DNA of 14,405 bases, taken from assembly GCA_002292855.1 (NCBI GenBank), contig DBBY01000058.1, forward strand, positions 1 to 14,405, written 5' to 3'. A model generated the notes under the pieces. It worked only from the letters and a program-made list of their open reading frames with translations, searched no databases and was not told the DNA's origin. This DNA comes from Flavobacteriales bacterium UBA972. GTDB lineage: Bacteria; Bacteroidota; Bacteroidia; Flavobacteriales; Schleiferiaceae. Shown one piece after another: positions 8,129 to 14,405 of the stretch; position 1 is the first letter of the stretch, and every line of letters begins with the position of its first letter. The position numbers were made by a program, and so were the translations under genes.

Positions 8129-9783
8129 GGCCTCAGCAGCTTCTGGGTCCTCCGACGCCCCTGGGCGTCGGAGGTCTCAAGTACGTACAGACCTGATGCC
8201 GACGGGTACGGCAGATCCAGTTGGCGGTCGTACAGCGTACCGCTCGAAATGCTGCGGCCATCCATGCCCAATAAGGTCCAGTTGCGGTCGGCATCTGCCG
8301 GAGCAGTCAGCATCCATCCCCGATCGGACTGGCTGACCGTCCAAAGCGCTTCGGCCTCGGGAACACTAAAGTACACGTCGGCATAGAGCGTGTCGCGCAC
8401 GAAACTTCCGCTGCCGAGCGAATACGACCGCGACTCCGTATAAATGAAGGGCGGACTCACCGTCGACGGCCACACCAGCGAATCCTGAATGCTTCCCGTC
8501 TGTGCAATAGTGATTTTGCCGGTGGCGTCGGGCCACAAGGTGTCGCCTTGGTTGTGCCAGTACACGTACTCCACTCCGTACATCATCGCGGTAGTCGTGT
8601 CGAACATTGCGGTTCCGCCGACACCTCCAAAGCGAATCAGGAGTTGGATTTCAGCGCGGCTCACCGACGGGTAATCGGCCTCAAGCACCCACAAACCAGT
8701 TTCGATATCGTTCACGAGCACCCGTCCGCTCGGCAGGTAGGGGTATGCGCCCCAAGCTCCGTTGTAGCCGGTTCCGCTGTACTGCGGCGAAGTGTCGTAG
8801 TAGGCCGCCAGCACGGGCAATTCTGGGAATTCCACGTCAAGCACATGGCAGCCAAACGTGTAGTACGAGGTGACCAAGTGGTCGCCGTCGACGTGGGCAT
8901 TGTGCGGAATCAACCCTGTGCCCGGCTGCACCTTGTGGCGAAAGAGTTCATCGACGTTGCTGAGGTCGTTGACGTCATAAGCCGCGATGTAGCCGTTGGC
9001 CACTTCGTCGGTAGTGTAGAGCGTATTGCCGTCGTCCGATAGCCAGCAGTTGTGCGCAAAGTGGTCGGGCGAGTCAAAGCTCCCAAAGGTCACGGGCTGG
9101 CTGGGGAGCGCAACGCCGATCACCTGAATGTCTTCCCATAGCGCTGCACCGTACAGCGTGTCGTTGCGCGCAAAGCCGTCGTGCAGGTAGTACGTCGAAT
9201 AGTTTCCGATGACTACGGGGTTCCAGGGGTCGCTCGCGACGTCGACGATGACGGCTCCGCCTCCGCCCGCATTCGAGCCAAACGCGTACAGCTTGCCCTC
9301 TTCATCGATCCACAGGTTGTGGGCGCGGCGCAAGGTGTCCACGCCTCCATTGCTGAGCGGTACCGGCAGGCGCACATACTTGTAGGTCAGGCTGTCAAGA
9401 TTAATAATCATGAGTCCGTTGGTCTCCGTGGTTCCGGTCGGGTGATCGTGTACGGCGTAAGCGAAATTCCCCCAGGTTTTAATGTCCCGCCACACCGAGA
9501 GCACACCGGGAACCCAAAGCTTATTCACTAGACCGAGGCTCGGATTAGTGACATCGACCACCAGTACGCCCTTTCTGTTGCCCACTAAGGCATACTCTTT
9601 ATTGTTGGCGGAATCGCGATAGCCCCAGATGTCGTTGTTGAAGGGCGAGGCCCCTAAAGGACCCCATTGGGTTACCGGGTAATGGGCCACCTTGCTCATA
9701 TTGAGGCTGTCGTTGCTCGGCTGGGCCAAAACCGCAGCGGCAGACAGCAGACCAATAAGCATTAGGAATGTGCGCTTTGTCAT
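8125..9783 (-). CDS. Choice-of-anchor B family protein with T9SS C-terminal sorting domain
   Basis: A 552-residue secreted protein. Residues 1-21 (MTKRTFLMLIGLLSAAAVLAQ) form a signal peptide with probable cleavage after VLA. The body has repeated beta-propeller-like LVIVD-type strands, for example YALVGNRKGVLVVDVTNP, FAYAVHDH, GLMIINLDS, GAVIVDVASDPWNPVVIG, TLYTTDEVANGYIAAYDV and GCHVLDVEFPELP, with conserved HN and HD pairs (RAHNLW, LHDGFA, FAHNCW, PHNAHV) typical of the choice-of-anchor B family. The last 55 residues or so (WTLLGMDGRSISSGTLYD through ASGLYVLETSDAQG to TQKLLRP) look like a type A T9SS sorting domain, so it should cross the outer membrane by T9SS. Its molecular role is unknown. 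It starts 2 bases after the parC stop and probably depends on that transcript. Its stop overlaps the LOG gene stop. Confidence 0.88.
   Translation of the reverse strand: MTKRTFLMLIGLLSAAAVLAQPSNDSLNMSKVAHYPVTQWGPLGASPFNNDIWGYRDSANNKEYALVGNRKGVLVVDVTNPSLGLVNKLWVPGVLSVWRDIKTWGNFAYAVHDHPTGTTETNGLMIINLDSLTYKYVRLPVPLSNGGVDTLRRAHNLWIDEEGKLYAFGSNAGGGGAVIVDVASDPWNPVVIGNYSTYYLHDGFARNDTLYGAALWEDIQVIGVALPSQPVTFGSFDSPDHFAHNCWLSDDGNTLYTTDEVANGYIAAYDVNDLSNVDELFRHKVQPGTGLIPHNAHVDGDHLVTSYYTFGCHVLDVEFPELPVLAAYYDTSPQYSGTGYNGAWGAYPYLPSGRVLVNDIETGLWVLEADYPSVSRAEIQLLIRFGGVGGTAMFDTTTAMMYGVEYVYWHNQGDTLWPDATGKITIAQTGSIQDSLVWPSTVSPPFIYTESRSYSLGSGSFVRDTLYADVYFSVPEAEALWTVSQSDRGWMLTAPADADRNWTLLGMDGRSISSGTLYDRQLDLPYPSASGLYVLETSDAQGRRRTQKLLRP
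8149..8174. terminator. 12-bp GC-rich hairpin at the convergent gene ends, possible U-less terminator
   Basis: CCTCCGACGCCC at 8149-8160 pairs perfectly with GGGCGTCGGAGG at 8163-8174 across a CT dinucleotide; sterically this means an 11-bp stem with a 4-base loop. It begins 20 bases past the stop of the LOG gene, where a terminator for the plus-strand run is expected, yet it lies inside the last codons of the minus-strand gene, encoding part of SDAQGRRRTQ. Neither side has a T tract, so it is not a textbook intrinsic terminator; it may instead block exonucleases or stall polymerase. Confidence 0.35.
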
Positions 9784-9785
9784 GC

Positions 9786-12533
9786 TTAAAAGTTAAGGGT
9801 AATTTGACCGTCTTCAGAGGCATCAAAGCCGGTATCGGGCGCCGGATCTTCCTCAGGAGTAGTGGGGCCCTGAGAGGGAATCGACCATTCTACCGTAGTT
9901 CCTGTCTCGAGCTCAGGGCTTGGATTACTGCTCAGATCGGGTTCTGTCGCGTCTGGCGCGACAGCGTCAATAGGTTCGGGAGCCAGGGTGGGCGAATCGA
10001 CTTCGGCTGAGACGAGCCGCACGCTGAGCACGGGGGAGGCATGGAGCATATTACCCACCGCCTTCCAGCCTTTGACCGCGATAAAATTCTCCAGCACCAG
10101 AGTCTCGTCTTCGCGTTCTCGCCCTTTAATCTTCCGAAACTGAATGCTGACGGTGCTTCGGTCTGCCACCGTGATAACATGAAGGAGCGACTTCGGATGC
10201 TCGGTAATGAAGCACTCCCAGCCGTCGCCCTTGGGTTCTAGTTCAAAACGCTTTACCATGAAGCGCTCCTTGACCCCGTCGAAGTAGACGACCGAAATTG
10301 GACGGCGAGGGTCCCAGCGCTCAAAATAGAAGGGCATTTCGTTAAAATGAAGCAACAGCTCTGGCGTAACAATGCGGTAGTTTCCCTTCGCGTCAACCTC
10401 AAGAAGCTTGTCTTCACCCCTAAAGCGACCCAAAGAACGACCACGCCCCTGGTCGTTGAGCTTCATTACCGTCTCGTCAAACCATATTTCACGGGCAGCA
10501 AGCGTACTAACCCCTTCGCTCTTTAGCTCCACCTTTTTAATGGTAGCCTTGCTGACGATATTGCCCCGAGCGGCCCGCCCGCGCACTGCGAGCGACGAGA
10601 AATCAAAGTCAAAGCGAAGTTTTTTGAGCGAGGGAACCGCGCGCAGGTGCACGGTTACCACCTCAGCCTCACCATTGGGATTCACACTAAAGTAGAGTAC
10701 CTCAGAACCCTTGGTTCCCTGAGTGAGGGGATACTCCTTGTCGCGGGTCACCCCACTAATCGGGAAGCGCTTGGCATAAGCCGCTCCGCGCGCGCCGTCG
10801 CGGTAAATGATGTTGTAAATGGTGCGCTCGTCGCCCTTTTTGAACACCGACACGTGAACGATGTCGGTTCCGACAAACTTTTTATCGCCGACCTTGGTGA
10901 CCAGCATGGTTCCGTCGCCTCGAATCACAACCACGTCGTCAATGTCGGCGCAGTCGCCCACAAACTCATCCTTGCGCAAGGCCGTACCCACAAAACCCTC
11001 CACGCGGTTGACGTAGAGCTTGGCGTTGGCAATGGCAACCTGGGTGGCTACTACCTGCTCAAAGCCGCGAAGCTCTGTTCTGCGCTCGCGCCCCGCCCCG
11101 TACTTTTTCTTCAAGTTTTTAAAGAACTCTACTGCGTAATCAATCAAATTATCAAGATGATGCCTAATCTCCGCTATCTGCCCTTCAAGGCTTAGAAGGT
11201 GGTCGTCGGCCTTGGCGGCATCAAACTTCGAAATGCGCTTGATGCGAATCTCCGTCAGACGCACAATGTCTTCATCGGTGACCGCGCGCAGCAGGTGCTT
11301 GGTATGAGGAGCCAGTCCCACGCGAATATTTTCCATGACCGCCTCCCAGGTCTCTGCCTCTTCAATGTCGCGGTAAATGCGCTGTTCAATGAAAATCTTC
11401 TCGAGGCTGGCAAAATGCCACTGTTCTTGGAGTTCATTCAGCTTGAGTTCCAGCTCGGCCTTGAGCACCTCCACGGTACTGTCGGTCGAGCGGCGCAGCA
11501 TGTCGCGTACGCCCATGAATACGGGCTTCTCGTCTACAATCACGCAAGCCATAGTGCTCACCGAAGACTCGCACGCCGTGAAGGCATAAAGGGCATCGAC
11601 CATCTGGTCCGGCGAAACACCGGGTAGCAGTTGGATCACAATTTCGACGTGCTCTGCCGTGTTGTCCTCAATTTTCTTGATCTTAATCTTGCCCTTGTCG
11701 TTGGCCTTGATTACGGATTCAATGAGCGAAGTAGTCGTTGTGCCAAAGGGTATCTCCCTTATTATCAGTGTTTTTTTATCTTCAACTTCAATCTTAGCAC
11801 GAACTCTTACCCGTCCCCCGCGCTCGCCGTCTAGGTATGCGCTCACGTCGGCAATTCCGCCCGTGGGAAAGTCCGGGTAAATTTGAAAGCTCCGGCCGCG
11901 AAGGTGGGCCACCGACGCATCGATGAGCTCGTTAAAGTTGTGCGGTAGAATTTTGGTACTCAAACCCACGGCGATTCCCTCTACACCCTGGGCCAGCAGC
12001 AGCGGAAACTTCACGGGCAAAAACACCGGCTCCTTGCTTCGGCCGTCGTAGCTGGCGAGGTATTGGGTTATTTTGGGCGCAAAGGCCACGTCAAGAGCAA
12101 ACTTGCTCAAGCGTGCCTCGATGTATCGCGGAGCCGCCGCACTGTCGCCGGTGTAGATGTTTCCCCAGTTACCTTGCGTGTCGATCAGCAGGTTCTTTTG
12201 ACCCAGCTGCACCAGCGCGTCGCCGATTGAAGCGTCTCCGTGCGGATGGTACTTCATGGTCTGGCCAATGACGTTGGCCACCTTGTGAAAGCGACCGTCC
12301 TCCATTTCATAAAGCGCGTGCATCAGGCGCCGCTGAACGGGCTTCAAGCCGTCTTCAAGGGCGGGGACCGCCCGCTCGAGAATAACGTAGCTGGCGTACT
12401 CCAAGAAATACTCGCGGTACATGCCCCGCACCCGAGACTCCACTGGCTTAATCACCTCTGCCTCGCGCGCAAAATCCTCTGGAGCATTCTCCAAAAAGGG
12501 CTCGTCCATGGGGTTGCTATCTTGGTCAGACAT
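9786..12533 (-). CDS. parC: DNA topoisomerase IV subunit A (ParC; type IIA, GyrA/ParC family)
   Basis: A 915-residue breakage-reunion subunit that works with ParE to decatenate chromosomes. Family landmarks: LERAVPALEDGLKPVQRRLMHAL (52-74), KYHPHGDASIGDAL (94-107), GNWGNIYTGDSAAAPRYIEARLS with catalytic Tyr137 next to Arg136, and PHNFNELIDA. A long coiled-coil arm region occurs about residues 360-480, followed by a beta-pinwheel-type C-terminal domain. No canonical GyrA box (QRRGGKG) is visible; a degenerate VRGRAARGN stands in its place, which fits topoisomerase IV rather than gyrase. Residues 845-915 form an acidic, Pro/Ser/Thr-rich tail ending QITLNF. The ATG overlaps the parE stop by 8 bases (ATGTCTGA), as expected for a coupled heterotetramer operon. 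Confidence 0.93.
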   Translation of the reverse strand: MSDQDSNPMDEPFLENAPEDFAREAEVIKPVESRVRGMYREYFLEYASYVILERAVPALEDGLKPVQRRLMHALYEMEDGRFHKVANVIGQTMKYHPHGDASIGDALVQLGQKNLLIDTQGNWGNIYTGDSAAAPRYIEARLSKFALDVAFAPKITQYLASYDGRSKEPVFLPVKFPLLLAQGVEGIAVGLSTKILPHNFNELIDASVAHLRGRSFQIYPDFPTGGIADVSAYLDGERGGRVRVRAKIEVEDKKTLIIREIPFGTTTTSLIESVIKANDKGKIKIKKIEDNTAEHVEIVIQLLPGVSPDQMVDALYAFTACESSVSTMACVIVDEKPVFMGVRDMLRRSTDSTVEVLKAELELKLNELQEQWHFASLEKIFIEQRIYRDIEEAETWEAVMENIRVGLAPHTKHLLRAVTDEDIVRLTEIRIKRISKFDAAKADDHLLSLEGQIAEIRHHLDNLIDYAVEFFKNLKKKYGAGRERRTELRGFEQVVATQVAIANAKLYVNRVEGFVGTALRKDEFVGDCADIDDVVVIRGDGTMLVTKVGDKKFVGTDIVHVSVFKKGDERTIYNIIYRDGARGAAYAKRFPISGVTRDKEYPLTQGTKGSEVLYFSVNPNGEAEVVTVHLRAVPSLKKLRFDFDFSSLAVRGRAARGNIVSKATIKKVELKSEGVSTLAAREIWFDETVMKLNDQGRGRSLGRFRGEDKLLEVDAKGNYRIVTPELLLHFNEMPFYFERWDPRRPISVVYFDGVKERFMVKRFELEPKGDGWECFITEHPKSLLHVITVADRSTVSIQFRKIKGREREDETLVLENFIAVKGWKAVGNMLHASPVLSVRLVSAEVDSPTLAPEPIDAVAPDATEPDLSSNPSPELETGTTVEWSIPSQGPTTPEEDPAPDTGFDASEDGQITLNF
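9789..10001 (-). other. ParC disordered tail ending in a sliding-clamp-binding-like hexapeptide
   Basis: Codons 845-915 of parC encode about 65 residues rich in Pro, Glu, Asp, Ser and Thr with almost no basic residues, then the terminal six residues QITLNF (9789-9806). This fits the hexapeptide form QxxLxF of the DnaN sliding-clamp-binding motif (consensus QLxLxF), with Ile in place of the usual Leu at position two. Placement at the very end of a flexible tail is typical for clamp-binding peptides. Binding is inference. Confidence 0.45.
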
Positions 12534-14376
12534 TGCTCGGGTCGTCTTTATCGATTTTGAGGTGGTCTATGATGAACTCCTGGCGTTCGGGGGTATTCTT
12601 ACCCATGTAAAACTCCAAGAGCTGCTCAATCTGCTCCTTGCCCAGCATCACCGGCTCAAGGCGAATGTCTGCATTGATGAACATCTTGAACTCCCCAGGG
12701 GAGATTTCTCCCAAACCCTTAAATCGTGTAATCTCGGGCTTGGCACCCAAGGCCTCCACGGCCGCGCGCTTCTCTCCCTCGTCGTAGCAGTACATGGTCT
12801 TTTGCTTGTTGCGCACCCTAAAAAGCGGCGTCTGCAAAATATAGAGGTGGCCTTCTTGCACCAGCTCGGGAAAAAACTGCAAAAAGAAGGTAATCAGCAG
12901 CAGGCGAATGTGCATTCCGTCCACGTCGGCATCGGTGGCAATGACCACGTTGTTGTAGCGAAGCTCCTCCAGACCGTCTTCGATGTTGAGGGCTGCCTGT
13001 AAAAGATTGAATTCCTCGTTCTCATAAACCACTTTTTTGGTCAAGCCATAGCAGTTCAGGGGTTTGCCCTTAAGGCTAAAAACCGCTTGGGTCTGCACGT
13101 CTCGCGAGGCCGTGATGGAACCCGAAGCAGAATCGCCTTCGGTAATAAAAAGGGTCGTCTCCAGCCGTCGATCGTGCTTGATGTCGCTGTAGTGCACCTT
13201 GCAGTCGCGAAGCTTGCGGTTGTGCAGGTTGGACTTCTTGGCGCGTTCTCGTGCGAGCTTTTGAATTCCCGCGAGGTCCTTTCGCTCGCGCTCGGCACGC
13301 AAAATCTTCTTCTGAATGGCGTCGGCCACGTCTTGGTTGCGGTGCAGAAAATTATCGAGCTCGGTTTTTAAGAAATCAAGAATAAAAGCGCGCACCGAGG
13401 GACCTTCTGGGCCCATGTCTTGGCTACCCAGCTTGGTCTTGGTCTGCGACTCAAAAACGGGTTCAATTACCTTAATGCTGACCGCCCCAATAACGCTTTG
13501 GCGAATGTCTGCCGCATCGTAGTTCTTATTGTAGTAGTTGCGCAGAACCGTCACCAAGGCCTCGCGAAAGGCGCCATGATGGGTACCGCCCTGGGTGGTG
13601 TGCTGCCCGTTGACAAAGGAATAGTACTGCTCGCTTTGGCTGCGCTCCGCGTGGGTAAGGGCAACCTCGATGTCTTCGCCGCGCAGGTGAATAATCTCGT
13701 GCATTACCTCGCTACTCAGGTTGTTGGCCAAAAGATCCTTGAGTCCGTTCTCGGAATAATACTTCTCGCCGTTGAGGTAAATCGTGAGGCCAGGATTCAG
13801 GTAGACGTAGTTCCAAACCATCCGCTCGACGTACTCCATCTGAAAGCGGTAGTTGCTAAAAATGGTCGCGTCGGGCGTAAACACCACCTTGGTACCCTGC
13901 CGCGCGGAACTGGGTTCCGCTTGGCCCTCTGACCCTAAAATGCCCTGAGAAAAATTGGCCGACTTGGACTGTCCGTCGCGAAAGGCTTGAACCATAAAGG
14001 CCGACGACAGGGCGTTGACCGCCTTGGTACCCACCCCGTTCAAACCCACCGACTTTTTAAAGGCCTTGGAGTCGTACTTGGCGCCGGTGTTCATCTTAGA
14101 AACCACGTCAACCAACTTGCCGAGTGGAATACCACGTCCGTAGTCGCGCACCGTCACCGACCCGTTTTGTACGCCGATCTCTATGGTGCGGCCGCCGCCC
14201 ATAACAAACTCGTCGACCGAGTTATCGACAACCTCCTTAATTAAAATGTAAATTCCGTCGTCTGGGCTGCTCCCGTCGCCCAATTTACCGATGTACATAC
14301 CCGGCCTTAGACGGATGTGCTCCTGCCATTCAAGGCTGCGAATGTTGTCTTCGTTGTAGAGTACGGCTTCGGTCAT
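12526..14376 (-). CDS. parE: DNA topoisomerase IV subunit B (ParE)
   Basis: A 616-residue ATPase subunit of topoisomerase IV. From the ATG at 14376 the GHKL domain has EHIRLRPGMYIG, Glu48 (catalytic base) and Asn52 in KEVVDNSVDE, DYGRGIP (78-84) and GLNGVGTKAVNAL (111-123). The transducer QTK loop is at 311-313. The TOPRIM domain has EGDSASGS (Glu413), the metal motif DADVDG (482-487) and RFKGLGE (551-557). A TTG at 14397 would add seven residues (LDSHVS before the Met), but family members begin close to this Met, so I prefer 14376. Upstream, the minus strand reads TAGATTCG at 14393-14386, one mismatch from the TAnnTTTG -7 consensus, a weak candidate promoter. Its stop overlaps the parC start. 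All catalytic residues I looked for are present. Confidence 0.95.
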   Translation of the reverse strand: MTEAVLYNEDNIRSLEWQEHIRLRPGMYIGKLGDGSSPDDGIYILIKEVVDNSVDEFVMGGGRTIEIGVQNGSVTVRDYGRGIPLGKLVDVVSKMNTGAKYDSKAFKKSVGLNGVGTKAVNALSSAFMVQAFRDGQSKSANFSQGILGSEGQAEPSSARQGTKVVFTPDATIFSNYRFQMEYVERMVWNYVYLNPGLTIYLNGEKYYSENGLKDLLANNLSSEVMHEIIHLRGEDIEVALTHAERSQSEQYYSFVNGQHTTQGGTHHGAFREALVTVLRNYYNKNYDAADIRQSVIGAVSIKVIEPVFESQTKTKLGSQDMGPEGPSVRAFILDFLKTELDNFLHRNQDVADAIQKKILRAERERKDLAGIQKLARERAKKSNLHNRKLRDCKVHYSDIKHDRRLETTLFITEGDSASGSITASRDVQTQAVFSLKGKPLNCYGLTKKVVYENEEFNLLQAALNIEDGLEELRYNNVVIATDADVDGMHIRLLLITFFLQFFPELVQEGHLYILQTPLFRVRNKQKTMYCYDEGEKRAAVEALGAKPEITRFKGLGEISPGEFKMFINADIRLEPVMLGKEQIEQLLEFYMGKNTPERQEFIIDHLKIDKDDPSNV

Positions 14377-14405
14377 GCTAACGTGCGAATCTAGCAAAAA
14401 GCCTC

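Noticed and set aside
10647..11195. 182-codon plus-strand open frame opposite parC, with similar frames opposite parE at 12421-13002 and 13420-13932
   Set aside because: All are mirror frames of strongly conserved topoisomerase genes; their composition follows the sense codons and no family is recognisable.
14386..14393. TAGATTCG upstream of parE as a promoter -7 element
   Set aside because: It has one mismatch to TAnnTTTG and no -33 element can be seen because the window ends; too weak to list as a feature.

Overview
The window suggests a Bacteroidota bacterium, most likely in or near Flavobacteriales, with an unusually GC-rich genome for that phylum. Three observations point there: a probable type IX secretion (T9SS) C-terminal sorting domain on a choice-of-anchor B protein, a Bacteroidota-style promoter -7 element (TAnnTTTG type), and Bacteroidota-like forms of UvrA and of a topoisomerase IV parE-parC pair. 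Coding density is close to 100 percent. No gene-free stretch exceeds about 45 bases, and I see no tRNA, rRNA, CRISPR array, insertion sequence or prophage.

Layout. (1) Positions 1-944, minus strand: the N-terminal two thirds or so of a family 5 (peptide/nickel-type) ABC transporter substrate-binding protein, running off the left edge. (2) About 930-990: a compact divergent start region holding a perfect 10-bp inverted repeat and a good -7 element. (3) Positions 987-8128, plus strand: one tightly packed six-gene run, mtaB (tRNA methylthiotransferase), an inositol-monophosphatase-family enzyme, rfbC (dTDP-sugar 3,5-epimerase), a GH23 lytic transglycosylase, uvrA and a LOG-family nucleotide phosphoribohydrolase. 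Neighbours overlap or are separated by fewer than 10 bases, so the run is probably co-transcribed, although it mixes tRNA modification, cell-envelope sugar and murein work, and DNA repair. (4) Positions 8125-14376, minus strand: parE, parC and a secreted choice-of-anchor B protein, also tightly packed (8-nt overlap, then a 2-nt gap). The two runs converge on a shared CTAG, so their stop codons overlap, and a 12-bp GC-rich hairpin lies just inside the end of the minus-strand gene.

This is largely a housekeeping region and I do not see a new multi-gene defence or metabolic system. The points most worth following are small: a clamp-binding-like hexapeptide at the extreme C-terminus of ParC after a long acidic, proline-rich tail; an in-frame 21-bp tandem duplication inside the metal-site loop of the IMPase-family protein; the inverted repeat and probably leaderless start at the divergent promoter; the convergent CTAG overlap with its hairpin; and the secreted T9SS cargo gene attached to the topoisomerase IV operon.
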